NCBI RefSeq assembly: GCF_014356525.2
Contig: NC_052507.1
Span: forward strand, 46,919,992 to 46,983,991
Length of the DNA: 64,000 nucleotides
Reading direction: 5' to 3'
Source of the DNA: Nilaparvata lugens
Lineage: Eukaryota; Arthropoda; Insecta; Hemiptera; Delphacidae
The notes beneath the pieces were generated by a model. That model was not told the origin of the DNA. It made no database searches and saw only the letters and a program-made list of their open reading frames with translations. This document shows, piece after piece, positions 9,858-23,032 of the stretch (positions within the stretch are counted from its first letter, which is position 1; the number at the start of each line of letters is the position of its first letter). Position numbers and translations under genes: made by a program.

Positions 9858-10389
9858 AAAGACATGCCGTACCAACGTGGGACTGATGATGAGAGCCAAG
9901 CTCATTGAATAATTATTTGAAATTAAGTCAATAACCATATTGAAAATTATAGATAACTTATACGAGTTTTGAGGAAAACTGGCGAAGGAAATTTGTATTA
10001 CTTTTTGGGGAATCAATAGCTTTAAATAAGAGAAATTATATGTTTTAAAGAAAATTTTATATTATTAGTACTGTAAAAAATACATGTTTATAGAGAGAGA
10101 TTATATTTTATAAGCCTAAACTGCTATTACTTTCTAGTCAAAAATATATTATGTGTTTAAGCCGGTTGGAAAATAAGTCACAGCCTGTAAACTAGCCAAG
10201 AATAAATAAAACAAAACATTGGGGGCGCTAGAGCATTATAAAAAACTTAAGTATAAATACCTTGTTGTATGAGTATCCAAACACTTTACACATCACTGTT
10301 TCACTGTAAGTCCCGGTTTGTGTCTCTTTTTTAAGCATTTTCGCTTATCATTTATCACTTTTTAATTAGCATTTATCATATTTGACATA
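9858..10389. other. AT-rich region before the plus-strand gag
   Basis: No coding sequence. It has a TATA-like tataaaaaac and a gtataaatacc at about 10236-10260, followed by the gag start 130 bp later, so it may hold the promoter of the plus-strand element. An element LTR end near 10218 is possible but unproven. Confidence 0.3.
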
Positions 10390-12165
10390 ATGAATCACAC
10401 TCCCGCAAACTCTGAAGTTTCATATATGTACGGCGGTTGCACAGATCCCACTTTGTCGACTCCAAGCACATCAAACCCCACCACGGTAGATGCCAATACG
10501 CCACGAGAAAGGGAACCAGGAAGCGTCGGGTCGATAGTCTTCGATCCACCAGGTCTGCAACCTCTATCATCCACTCGAATCGACGCCGCTGACACACCAT
10601 TGAATCAACGGATAGTAGAGATCAACTTTGAAGGGGGCGAGGAGCAGCCTGCAGAACCCGCATCGCCGGAGGCCGAGTCACACCTGAGCAAACAAAGTAT
10701 ATTTTCAATCACAGAGTTAGATCCGCTTCAAAAGGTAATAATGGAACAAACTAGCAGTACTTTCAATATTATGTTACAAAAAACAATGGATAATATGATG
10801 CAGGAGATTAAAAAAGAGATTGCTACAGTAAAAGAGGAAAATAAACAAACAGTGGAACAGGGCATGAAAGAGACCGCAGGCGCTATAAAATCAGTAGAAC
10901 AACGGTTGGATAATATTGAAACTAAAGTAGAGAATCATAGGGAAGAATTAAAAGCAATGATAACCCTACAAAAAGAAAGTCAGGATAAAGTTACGGCAGG
11001 ATTATCGGAAAGGTTGGATACGGTTACATGTGAACTCAATGAAGGATAGATAACCTAACCATACAAATCACTACACCCATTCAGGATATAACAAATAACA
11101 TTAAGGCCGATTGCCACCAAGAAATCCACAAACAAATTACCGTTGCCAATCAAACCTTAACAACTACAGTTGACAAAAATATTAACAGTATTAAAGAAAT
11201 ACAAAATAAACAGATTAATATGTCCACAAAAATGAACCACTGCAAGGTAGCATAAATCAAAATACAGAAACCTGTAAAGCTTTAAACGGAACTCTACTAA
11301 TTCAAAAATCCACTCTGACTCAATAAATCAAGAAATAAACGCAAATAAAATTACACATAATAGTCAATGGCAGATAACACAGGAAAAAATAACAGCATTA
11401 GAAAATCATATTCAACAACGACCTCAAGGGATTCAAACAGACAACCTCAACGTACATAGTATATTACAAGGACTAGGAAAATTTGATAATACTGATCGCC
11501 ATTTGCAACCTCAACCATTCATTGATCAGATAAAATTAGTACAAACTCTTGCACCTACCTCTTGGAATTTTTGGCGTCTTCGTTTGACTAATTTATTGAT
11601 TGGCGAACCCCTGATGTTCTTTCGGAGTAGAGCCCATGAATTTACATCATTGGATGAGTTTGTAGCTGTCTTCCTGGAACAGTATTGGAGCAGAAGTAAA
11701 CAGTTGGACGTGCTAGCGGACATTATATCATGCGATTTCAACCCTAACTTAGACGGTGCATGTACCACTTTCGTCACTGCCCTACAGTTTAAAAATTCTC
11801 AATTGAGCGAGCCCATTAAGGAATCGGCATTAGCAAGTATTATTTTAAAGAAGCTACCGTATCAAGTTAGAATGGCACTCGCCACACAACCCATTACTGA
11901 TTGCAAACAGCTGATAAATCATTTATATGGCATACAGTCTGTGATGGCAATATCAAACCACCGTTCAGACCAGAGATACGCACAAAATCAACATAACTCA
12001 AAAATTAATCAGTATAACAGCCAAAATTATGAACCGGTATCATATGATCGCTACCGATCTGCCCCTCAATTTGAACGCCGCTATGAGCACAAGCAAAATG
12101 GTAACTGGAATAATGAAAATTTCAAAATCGCACAACCAACCACTATACCGGCAGAGCAACCATAG
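10390..12165 (+). pseudogene. plus-strand retroelement gag, frameshifted
   Basis: ATG at 10390 opens 219 codons: a Pro/Thr/Glu-rich start, then a long coiled coil (EIKKEIATVKEENKQ and onward). The frame closes at 11049, but the coiled coil continues in another frame to about 11254 and in a third after about 11390. A last open block, 11503-12165, carries a capsid-like pattern (WNFWRLRL, then FFRSRAHEFTSLDEFVAVFL and LEQYWSRS) typical of Gag from insect Gypsy-like elements. At least two frameshifts make it non-functional. It ends in an Asn/Gln/Arg-rich stretch with no visible CCHC zinc knuckle. It is unrelated in sequence to the minus-strand gag. Confidence 0.65.
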
Positions 12166-15100
12166 GAATCATTATGATGGCCGTGATCGATTTACACAAA
12201 TAATGGTTATGCTCACAATAATATAACAGGAATCATAAACCGCCACCTCATCAAATAAATACAAATTATACATTAGCGCATGCAACAGGATTGAATCAAC
12301 AAAAAACCCGGAACCCAGCACCCAACGACCCGCCACCAGATATACAGAAAACTACAGCTAATAAACCAGGACTATATGATACCCCCGATATACACCTACA
12401 AGCTCCAATGAAACAAACAAGAAAAGCAGGATATTTCAACGTCATACACCACATTCAGAAGTGATTTACCGAAAATATTATTAGGAGAACCGAAGCCAAT
12501 ACAAGACAGCCTACCACAGAAAACCGCCGCCAAACATGCAATTAAAGCCAGCCGCAAACATCAACCCATTTTAATATATTGTTTCCCGACGAAATCCCAT
12601 CAACTACTAAATATAAGCAGTCCCCAGGATCATGCCTAATTAAGGAGTTAGTGAATATAGAAAAGGTTAAAAATGTAACAGATCCGCGCACCGAACCTAC
12701 AACCGCCTATCAAGAGACCGCCACCGCACCCCGCATCATTCGACCCCACCAAGGCACCCCAAGGAACCCAGGATAGAGTACCAAGAGGACGACGACCAGG
12801 GAGGACGGACTACCGGACAGGAGGAGCGACCACCCAAGGCCGGAGACGGAGGGCCGAGGACACCGACCGGCATCAGGACGAGGAGAACGGACTACATGAC
12901 CGAAGGAGCATGCATCGTAAGGCCCGGAGGCGGAAGAAGCGACGAAGGAGAACCACGCGCGCGCCATACCAGCCACATGCACGGTTCAAACGCCGAAGAG
13001 GACACCGGACCGACACCGAGGAGGACAGGAGCGGACCGACGGCGTGCATCCGCGGCATACGCTTCAAGAGAGCCAATCAGCGATGTGACCGGAAAAATAG
13101 GCCAAAGGAATATGACAGAAACGGAACTGATAGGAACTAATATGGATCGTGCATGGGCAACAATAAATGGATTACTTGTGGGAACTAATAAAGATAAACG
13201 GTGGTTAATAAGAGTGAAAGAAACAAGGAATTATATTAAAAATGGAAGTACCTGACTATATATGATAAGAGATTATACTATTAAAGAGAAAAAAATGTTT
13301 GGATATGGTGTTTAATGTTTGTTATGATGGCTGTGATAATATTGAAAAGTGATGCTATAATTAAGACCATGTTATTGTTGAAGAATTTATTAGTGTTGAT
13401 TGGAATGTTATATATTGAATTGTTTATTATGATGATGAAGCCTAATAATGAATTTAAGTGGATAGTCTTGAAAGAAAATAGATGGAAGACTTTGGATCAA
13501 TTAAAAGAAATTATTATTAAAGGAACAAGGAGTTATTTGAAGAAAAAGTATACAAGATACGGGGCTTTATATTTATGAAGGATAAGTTATCAATAGGACA
13601 GCCTCACAAATCAACAGTAGATAACCTCACCAGCCTACAACATCTACAAACAGAATGCAAGAAGATGCAAGTAAACCACGGGATTTTTACATGCAATATC
13701 GTCAAATTTGAAATAATATGATAAGAAATCAAGGAAAACATTATTATCAAACCGATTACTAACCTTCCTTAATAAATTTAATCTTGGCATAGGACCGCAT
13801 GGCAACAATCCAGTGTTTTAATTCCTTCCAGCCGTTAGAAGCCTGCAATAAGAAAAAGAATAATTTTTAAATGTGTAATTAAATTAGCTACATCCACTAA
13901 AAAAGGACACAAGCGGGGATAGTATATTTAAAATTTGTAAATTACCTTTAAAGAGAAAAAATGCAGCAGTTAGGTTAATTATGAAATTCGACAGCAAATT
14001 CTGTAGAATCAGTGACCAGCTGGGCAAGGCCACCTGAATCAAATATGTAATGCCTGCAAACATATGATTATGAAAAGTATGGTTACCCCAAAATTTGTTA
14101 TTTATCATTGTTATTTATTATTGTTATTTATCATATTTATTAATGTCGGTATATTTATTTATATGTTTTATATTTATTACTTTTAATTATGCCACGTTTG
14201 TTACCTGAAAAGACCTAAAGTGAATACAAGCTACCAAAAAACCAAAGAGCCATTAGCAAAAGGAAAAATATTGTACCTGATGTATAGAAAATTATTTGTA
14301 TTAAGACCTAAGAAATACTATAAGATATAAGCCCAGAAGTTTGTGAATCGAAATTATTGTCTAAAAGGAATCATTTATGAGAATTATGAAATGTGTGTAG
14401 TTAGGTGGCGGCCTGCAAGCGGCGAATTTAAAAATTACTATGTTTAAGTGTTGTCAGGAGGAGTGCGTTTAGAAGTTTATATTTATGATATTTATGTGTG
14501 TTGAGGAGGAGAATTTGTTATTGTATTTGATAAAGGTATAAAGGAGATGCAGCAAATATGTCTGCGAACTGTGATAGAAGTATGAGAGTATAATTTATAA
14601 ATAAAGTATAGTGTATATCGATGTATTGAAGGGTGGGTTTTCATTAAAAACATTGTGATTCTCAAATATTTTGAATTCAAACCCAGGGGCGCGTGTAAAG
14701 TATTAAATCTGGGTAGATAAAAAGCCCTAACAGAAACAGTAATAGGTCTGAAAATAAAGTAACTGGCTAATATCGCCAAATAGATAATAACTAAGATTAG
14801 ATAGCATCAGCTTGTTCTGGCTAAATGGTACAAAAACCTAAAAAGGATTTGAAGGAATTTTATTGCTCATAAATAGATTATTATATAAAATATTTGAAGA
14901 TTGAGGTTATGTACATGTATTCACGGATCGGTGACCTAGAGATCGATCAAACCGAGAAACGTAGAATCTGACCAAAACCCCTTGGCAGAGCTTTATTGCA
15001 ATCAGATGGTGTGCAATGTGAAAAAACACCTGATCACGTGGCTAATTATTAGGTAGCATGGAATTAATATTAATGTATAGAATATTAGCTAGCATGTAAA

Positions 15101-16303
15101 GAGCATAAATAAAAAACCAAATAAAAATAATTTAATGTATTCAGGAAATAAGAGGTACCAGGCGCATGAATACCGAATAAAATTTGCATGCACCAATAGT
15201 AAAACGGCAGTTAATAGGCGGCAATTGTAGGCCAATTCAAAAATATTTATATATATTTCTATAAATGTTCGGAATCTATGTTGAATTGTTGTATAGTCTA
15301 TGTTATCAATATGGCTCGAAAGCAAAGAAATTATTAATCATACAATCTAAGCAATATTTTGATATTTTTTGTAAGATCTATTGAACCTAAATGGCGGAGG
15401 ACTAAGATATTTAAATTTTATGCTAATTTGAAAGTCGGAAATAGGATCTGTAAAACTTGAGAAAGGAGAACCAGCACTCGCCAGCCAAATGCCACCATAA
15501 GAGGACCCCAAATATTTTAGAGCGTAGTACCTTACTAATGATTTTGTAAAAGTTAAAGTTAAATTAAATTATTAAATTTCTTAAAGGACTTCGTGATGCT
15601 ATTGTGAAGCAGAAGTCATTTTCAATTTCAAATAAATTTATAACCCCTTGGAGGAGACGATTCCGGCTACCATATTCCCGGACCACATGGAGTTGGATCG
15701 ACATCGGCGGTTACAAGAAGATTTTCGACACGTGAGTGATAAATTTGAATTAGTGATGGGCGCCCTAGTGCTTCGAATTAATCTGATGATCAAAGCTAGC
15801 TCGCCGAAAGGGTTTTTATTATAAATTAAGAAATTAATAAGAGTAATACTTGCGCAAGTAAAATTAGTATTAAAGGTATTTATTTGAAAGAAAAATATAG
15901 ATCAATATTTCAGAAATTTCTATTAAATCAAAGAAGTACAAAATCTAGGCTATTAAAACATATGCATATGATATTTAATTTTTTGCAATATAATTTGCGA
16001 TAGTTTATTATAGCTCTAATTCACTAGATGAATGGCTCTACCTATTCCGTCAGGTGCCGAATCTTGCACCCTGAGATAAAAATATATATTTGATACAAAG
16101 AAATCTACTAAGTACTAGAGATTTTAATATATATATATATATTTGGATTATTAGTGGCTAATTTATCAAGCTGATCTTAAAGCACACATTTTCAATTGAA
16201 TTGTCCAAGTCGACAAGTATTAGCAAGCGCCTATCGCAGCTACATGAAAAAGAATGCATATGATTTTAAGATAAAGGCACATGGTAATGATTCGTGCCAT
16301 AAA
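12166..16303. other. non-coding remainder of plus-strand element or unrelated DNA
   Basis: 12700-13100 is unusually GC- and purine-rich with many CGs, giving Arg/Pro-rich frames on both strands that look like low complexity. 13260-16303 is AT-rich. A frame at 13315-13578 (hydrophobic, then Lys-rich) is not recognised. No protease, reverse transcriptase or integrase motif was found, so the element downstream of gag is lost or too decayed. Confidence 0.4.
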
Positions 16304-16678
16304 TCTAGAATATAAAGTTTAGCCTGTGATATTTTATTGATTTCAATTATTGTTCTATTTTTATATTATATTTTCTATCGCTCTTTATATATTTTTTGCC
16401 TCGCTTATTTTTGCATTATTTGTGTAATATATGTATGAAACGTTTATGGTGTGCAATTTATTTATTATTCCTCAACACTATTGTATAAGTATCATTTTAT
16501 ATATTTATTTTTTATTGAATTACAAGAGTTATAGGAGAAGCCCATATCTAGGCCTATCAAGATTTTTTAAGACTGAATACTATTAGAAAACACGACCTAA
16601 TTATATCAAATCTCATGCTTTACCGACTGATGCCAAGCAGGAGGCTAATCGTTATTTAAATATAAAGAATAACGTGAC
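16304..16678. repeat. 0.38-kb duplicated block L, copy 2
   Basis: Second copy of 9475-9857, shortened by a few bases in T and A runs. It is directly followed by the second copy of segment A. Confidence 0.9.
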
Positions 16679-16679
16679 A

Positions 16680-18603
16680 AAGGAGCTAGAAATTTAGGCA
16701 CTTACCCACAGCTATCACTCCCACCGTAATCCCAAACCACAGGACACTCACATATATCATAATGCCGGAAAAATAACTTGACTTTTTGCAATACGGTTTG
16801 GATTTTGATCCGCTCGATACCTCGGTTGTTTAACGACTGAAGGTTTTCCGTCCGGAAAACCTCCCCCTCTCCACGTCAGTGTGCCAGAAGGCCTAACTGC
16901 TGCTATTGGAAGAGTCAGTTCTCACGAGATTCGGCAAGCGGGTACTTGCCAGGTCTGTGAAAATAGTATTCCTCTGTGAAAATATCTACAGGCTACCAAA
17001 CATCCGCCTTGTCCTTGCCTCGTGGAGCCGCCTCATCCGCGAGAACTAGCAAATATCCCTGAATTTGCTGGTTCCCAGAGTCGTTTAGACATAAGTTAGC
17101 AGAATCTTATTGTCGCTGCAAAAATACTACTTACTCACTAAATTATATATTATCTCACTAAAGTCCAACTACGGAAATTATTATTCTAATATCAGAGTCT
17201 TTTCTCCTGAAAAAAAATTTAAATCTAAAACACAAAAAAATCAATCAAAAAATAAGTAATCAAATACTACCCATGTCACACTACCCCTTCTTCGCAAAAG
17301 GGTGACTATCCCTTCCGATTACTTCTCACTTCATACTTTTGATTGCTTTTCACTTCACACTTGCCACAATAACACTTTGCTGTACTGCACTGGTTGAGCG
17401 GTGTCGACCAAAGGGATGGAGTTGCTTGGTGGTGGAATCGCAGTTGGGGGCGCTGAGTTGAGTGGCTTGGCTGCTACAGGTACTGTTGCCGGTTCCGGGC
17501 CTGCTGGACAGAGCACGCGCCTCCATCGTGGTAGTGAAGTTGGCGTGCGACCACACACCAGGAAGTAGCACCTCTCGTACAAGTAGTAGGCTTCCAACAG
17601 CTCCAGGAAAAGGAGCGTCAGTCCTCCGCAGATGAACTTCATGGTGTTGTCCTCGGCCGACGTCGGTTGCAGCTTCTCCGTCTGCTGCACAGCATACATG
17701 AGATTGGAGATAGCTATCTCATCCACGCCCATCGGTCCAGGGGAGAGTTGGCCTCCTTGTCGCTCTAGTACGCTCATTGTCGTCTCCTTGTAACTCCGTT
17801 GTCGTCTCCTTTTCGCCGAAGAGTAGAGCTGAGACACGATGGATGGATAATAGTGTCTGTGGCTGATCGGGCACAGAGTGATTGGCCCTGGCTCACATTT
17901 CTGTAGCATCTCGGAAGAGAAGGTAGCGTAGTGGTTTCGATCCTGGAAGATGAGTAGCAAAAGATGACTCAGCTCATAACGCACTGAAGAATGGCTGCTT
18001 TAGTCTGGCACTGGTAGTGTAGTGAGTGGTCTGGAACACTTTTTACCTTCACCTAAAAGTCTGGTGCAACAATCATTAAAGTTCTATCACAACAGTCACA
18101 GTTATCACAAAGATACGGGAAGTGCCAGTCCCAAATAATATTGTTCGTTTCTAGCTCTCTGGGGGAAGGGATAACCGACCGAGCCCTTCATAATTTTTAC
18201 TGATCTAACATTAACAAATCTATACCTAATCATTTATCCAATCAAACTCAAATATAAACTCAAACTCCAATATAAATTCAATCCTAGAATAATGATCATT
18301 TCAAAGCAAAATCTATATAAGTACTAATAGCCTAATTCATTTCCAAAGTCCTAGTCAACCTTTAATGTAATAGCAATATCATTTTCAACTCTAATACTAA
18401 AGTTCTATAGAAATTACTCTCAAGTACTTCTGCACCTAATTAACAATAAGAACACATAATTATCTATTAACTATCATCTATAATAAAAATTCCATTCAAT
18501 CAAGTAGATAACATCAAAATAGTTTCCTTCCAATAATACCAAACAATAGTATCAGAATATCCTTGTCTTCATAATTCATTCCTATACTTTAATTCATTCA
18601 TAA
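16680..18603 (-). repeat. 1.93-kb duplicated segment, copy A'
   Basis: Second copy of 7547-9474, containing a 3'-truncated LTR (16680-17280), the polypurine tract and the env-position frame. It starts and stops at the same points as copy A, with different flanks on both sides. Confidence 0.92.
17355..17984 (-). CDS. env-position membrane protein frame, copy 2
   Basis: A 209-codon frame almost identical to the one at 8222-8908 and sharing its hydrophobic segment and Pro-rich tail. It starts at a later Met because a small deletion shifts the upstream codons, and carries a two-residue insertion near a Cys (KCEPGPITLC against KCGPITLC). It lies next to a truncated LTR, so this copy cannot be a complete element. 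Function is inferred only from position and the membrane segment. Confidence 0.45.
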   Translation of the reverse strand: MRYELSHLLLLIFQDRNHYATFSSEMLQKCEPGPITLCPISHRHYYPSIVSQLYSSAKRRRQRSYKETTMSVLERQGGQLSPGPMGVDEIAISNLMYAVQQTEKLQPTSAEDNTMKFICGGLTLLFLELLEAYYLYERCYFLVCGRTPTSLPRWRRVLCPAGPEPATVPVAAKPLNSAPPTAIPPPSNSIPLVDTAQPVQYSKVLLWQV

Positions 18604-18675
18604 TATTTACAATATCAATAGTCTAATTCTTATACACGTCTGCTTTTTAACATCTGTTCCTCATCTTCATCATAA

Positions 18676-20453
18676 GGCTACTTTCACACGATAGGAGACG
18701 TGCAACTTGAACACTGAACAGTGTTCACGTTTTTTTTGTCGAAGTACATTGAGTCAAATCGTGTCTTTCACATGGTGACTCCTATCCAGGAACCTCGTTT
18801 TGTCACGTCTTTTCCCCTTGAGGCAACCAGAGGCAAGATCTAACAACTACGCCGACGTTTGATCAAAGTATGACTCATCACTTTTTCTCAAAGTCTAACT
18901 TCCTTGAAAATATAGATAGAAGATTTCTGATTTCGGATTTGGATTCAGCGACCCCGAATTCTTTAAAAAGTGAGTCCCGTTTTCGAAAATATCCAAAAAC
19001 AAGGGAGTTATTGCTGTTTTTAATAAAGCTTTCTATTATCATATAATTATACAGTAAAAACGGACAGCTACTGTACTATACAGTACGTAAGTACTGTAGC
19101 TATTATAATACAACTTACACTGTATTCGTGTAGGGAATTTGGTAGGATATTTATCTTGATTTCTGAAAATACCCCAAAATAAGGGAGTAAGATAACTTTG
19201 AAAAACCAAAGTTTTCCTGCCGATTGAAGAAACATTAAAAATTAGTCTAAGACATATTATGTCTTAGAATAAAAACGTGTAACAAATATCAGATCACTAT
19301 CCAAGCTATCAAGCTTTTCATAAATTTATTTGTCTCCTCATGGCAGAAGGTTTGCGCCCAACGTTTTCACTTAAACATTTCTGTGATTTAATTGTGATAG
19401 AGCACATTATCATATTGATCTTCTAAATCCAGTTACATGTACATCGATTTTTGTAAAATTGTTGTAAACAACAAAAAAACGCTTTCTGAGTAACTGGCTT
19501 TAACAAAGCATGGCTTCACGAAATATAGTATGATAATTTAGAATAGTTGGTACAATGGTTAGCTTTTCGCATTATGGCAGCACTGTGCTTGCTCACTCAC
19601 TTCTCCAGTTGACACTTGTTGACTTGTCAGTTGTTTACTTGACTTGACTTTGACACCTGTCATTACGAGATGTCTGAGTTTGATGTGGAGCTGTTGATTA
19701 CTGCAGTTTGCAACCGACCTGCTCTTTGGGATAAAAGTCTTGATATCTACAAGGACCGGAATGAAGTCGCCAAAAGTTGGATGGAAGTTAAAAAGAAATA
19801 GTCAATAATTGCTGGTAATTTGAAGTGATATTCAACGATTTGAATCTGATAAATTGGATTGTTGAATGACAACTGAAATTGAGTGAATTTTACTGTACAA
19901 CATTCCTTTTCCTCCTATTTTATTGGGTGATGAGTGGAGATGATTTATGATTTCATATTTGGATTCATCTTTTCATAGTTCAATATTTTTTGGGAAACTG
20001 GAACTTTTAAAAATTGAAAATGTTTATGTTTAAACTTCTCAGGTGTTCAAAAACTTCTTGAAACCTTTGCCTGTCCCTTTGTGAGGCAGGAGTATTATTA
20101 TCTTAGTACGTTTACTATATAGGGTAATCATATGATGATGGAAAGCTATATTAAAAACAGCTATAAGTCCCTTGTTTTTGGGTATTTTTGAAAATGGGAC
20201 TTATGCTATAAAGAATTTGGGGTCGCTGAATCCAAATCCGAAATCAGAAATCTTCTATCTATATTTTTAAGGAAGTTAGACTTTGAGAAAAAGTGATCAG
20301 TCATACTTTGAGCAAATGTCGGCGTAGTTGTTAGATCTGTCGGCTTATTTGTAAGATCCCCATGTGAAAGTACAGGAGAGCTGCAAAATATGGAAAATGA
20401 TCTTCAGTAATATGATCTTCCAGGAGCGAGGTCTCTGCCATGTGAAACTGGCC
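18676..20453. mobile_element. long-TIR DNA transposon, unit 1 (PIF/Harbinger-like, non-autonomous)
   Basis: Begins GGCTACTTTCACACGATAGG and ends with the complement of GGCCAGTTTCACATGG. Imperfect inverted arms of about 300 bp (18676-19040 and 20127-20453) enclose a 1-kb core. It is flanked by TAA and TTA. The core keeps the start of a MADF gene (19670-19801). No transposase is present. Confidence 0.7.
19670..19801 (+). pseudogene. truncated MADF-domain protein gene (43 codons), unit 1
   Basis: ATG opens MSEFDVELLITAVCNRPALW followed by DKSLDIYKDRNEVAKSWMEV, then KKK and TAG. This is the first half of an MADF (Myb/SANT-like, Adf-1 type) DNA-binding domain, with its hallmark RPxLWD, Y-K-D-R and Trp positions. 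PIF/Harbinger elements encode such a protein beside the transposase, which fits the TIRs. The domain ends after about 43 residues of the usual 85-90, so it is a remnant left by internal deletion. Confidence 0.75.
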
Positions 20454-20456
20454 TTA

Positions 20457-22061
20457 GGCTACTTTCACACAATTGGAGACGTGCAACTTGAACACTGAAC
20501 AGTGTTCACGTTTTTTTGTCAAAGTACATTGAGTCAAATCGTGTCTTTCACATGGTGACTCCTATCCAGGAACCTCGTTTTGTCACGTCTTTTCCCCTCG
20601 AGGCAACGTTTGCTCAAAGTATGACTCATCACTTTTTCTCAAAGTCTAACTTCCTTAAAAATATAGATAGGAGATTTCTGATTTCGGATTTGGATTCAGC
20701 GACCCCAAATTCTTTAGGGCGTAAGTCCCGTTTTCGAAAATATCTGAAATCAAGGGAGATATGGCTGTTTTTAATAAAGCTTTCTATTATCATATTATAA
20801 TTATACAGTAAAAACGAACAGGTACTGTACTATACAGTACGTAAGTACTGTAGCTATTATAATACAATTCACACTGTATTCGTTTAGGGAATTTGGTAGG
20901 ATATTTATCTTGATTTCTGAAAATACCCTCAAATAAGGGAGTAAGAAAACTTTGGAAAACCAATGTTTTTCTGCCGATTGAAGACATATTATGTCTTAGA
21001 ATAAAAAAGGGTAACAAATATCAGATCACTATTGAAGCTATCAAGCTTTTCATAAATTTATTTGTCTCCTCATGGCAGAAGGTTTGCGCCCAACATTTTC
21101 ACTTAAACATTTCTGTGATTGAATTGTGATAGAGCACATTATCGTATTGATCTTCTAAATCCAGTTACATGTACATTGATTTTTGTAAAATTGATTTTTG
21201 ATTCATGATTTGTGAACAAAATTGATTCATGACTTTTCTTCAGTATGCATTATCAACTCAGCTGTTCTAATACACAGACATCACTACTTGGAATGCCATG
21301 ACATTTTCTATTCTTTCAATTCCTATTATTACCATAGATCGATTCATATCAGCACAATGTTTATACTGTATGTTCAAAATAGATTTTTCTGATTGTAAAA
21401 AGAAATAGTCAATAATTGCTGGGAATTTAAAGTGATATTCAACGATTTGAACCTGATAAATTGGATTGTTGAATGACAATTGAAATTCAGTGAATTTTAC
21501 TGTACAACATTCCTCTTCCTCCTATTTTATTGGGTGATGAGTGGAGATGATTTATGATTTCATATTTGGATTCATCTTTTCATAGTTCAATATTTTTTTG
21601 GAAAACTAGAACTTTTAAAAATTGAAAATGTTTATGTATAAACTTCTCAGGTGTTCAAAAACTTCTTGAAACCTTTGCCTGTCCCTTTGTGAGGCAGGAG
21701 TATTATTATCTTAGTACGTTTACTATATAGGGTAATCATATGATAATGGAAAGCTATATTAAAAACAGCTATAACTCCCTTGTTTTTGGGTATTTTTGAA
21801 AATGGGACTTACGCTTTAAAGAATTTGGGGTCACTGAATCCAAATCTGAAATCAGGAATCTTCTATCTATATTTTTAAGGAAGTTAGACTTTGAGAAAAA
21901 GTGATGAGTCATACTTTGAGCAAATGTTGGCGTAGTTGTTAGATCTGTCGGCTTATTCGTAAGATCCCCATGTGAAAGTACAGGAGAGCTGCAAAATATG
22001 AAATATGATCTTCGATAATATGATATTCCAGGAGCGAGGTCTCTGCCATGTGAAACTGGCC
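20457..22061. mobile_element. long-TIR DNA transposon, unit 2
   Basis: Same termini and order as unit 1, directly abutting it across a TTA. It lacks the MADF start: the core jumps to the aaaaagaaatagtcaataat segment at about 21396. Confidence 0.7.
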
Positions 22062-22260
22062 ATACTGTACTATACAGTATGTAAGTACTGTAGCTATTAT
22101 AATACAACTTACACTGTATTCATGTAGGAAATTTAGTAGGTTATTTATCTTGATTTCTGAGAATACCCCAAAATAAGGGAGTAAGATAACTTTGAAAAAC
22201 CAAAGTTTTCCTGCCAATCGAAGAATCATTAAAAATTAGTCTAAGACATAATATGTCTTA

Positions 22261-22519
22261 AGCTGCGTGTACACATATATGCTCTTCTAACCCGCATCAA
22301 ACACGCTCCTCCCACGTTCCACCCTCGTACCGCCCTCGTACCGCCCTAGATCCTCCATCGAACTACAGTCGCGCCACCCATACACCCATCATGAACGTTA
22401 CGGAAGATGTTAGATCTTCTCGTGTTCCCTGGTCGAACCATTGTTGCTCCCCGGTCGATCATCAATCGCTCTGCTGGAGTGACGTTCGTTGCAGAGCAGA
22501 GCGAAAGTCTGTACGCACC
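22261..22519. mobile_element. MITE, 259 bp, TTA target duplication
   Basis: Ends AGCTGCGTGTACAC and the complement of GGTGCGTACAGACT, flanked by TTA on both sides (22258-22260 and 22520-22522). Units 1 and 2 have the uninterrupted sequence at the matching place, so the insertion boundaries are direct evidence. TTA duplications fit PIF/Harbinger. Confidence 0.85.
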
Positions 22520-23032
22520 TTAAGAATGAAAAGGTGTAACAAATATCAGATCACTATTCAAGCTATCAAGCTTTTCATAAATTTATTTGTCTCCTCATGG
22601 CAGAAGGTTTGCGCCAAACGTTTTGACTTAAACATTTCTGTGATTAAATTGTGATAGAGCACATTATCATATTGATCTTCTAAATCCAGTTAAATGTACA
22701 TCGATTTTCGTAAAATTGATTTTTTACTGTTCCTTTGAATTCTAAGAATTCTTTATACAGGTTCAGCTCAACTTCTTAAATAACATTATGTTTGCTTCAA
22801 CAGAATTCATAAGGACAACAAAACATCGAACAACAAAAAAACGCTTTCTGAGTAACTGGCTTTAACAAAGCATGGCTACACGAAATATAGTATGATAATT
22901 TAGAATAGTTGGTACAAAGGTTATGCTTTTCGCATTATGGCAGCACTGTGCTTGCTCACTCACTTCTCCAGTTGACACTTGTTGACTTGTCAGTTGTTTA
23001 CTTGACTTGACTTTGACACCTGTAATTACACA

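Noticed and set aside
12873..13255. Arg-rich frames on both strands in the GC-rich patch
   Set aside because: Overlapping frames on both strands come from purine/CG-rich low complexity; no domain is visible.
20516..20800. 94-codon frame in the TIR of unit 2, and similar frames at 21769-22229 and 22391-22654
   Set aside because: They fall in inverted-repeat arms or across the MITE boundary, differ between the copies, and have no start context or homology.
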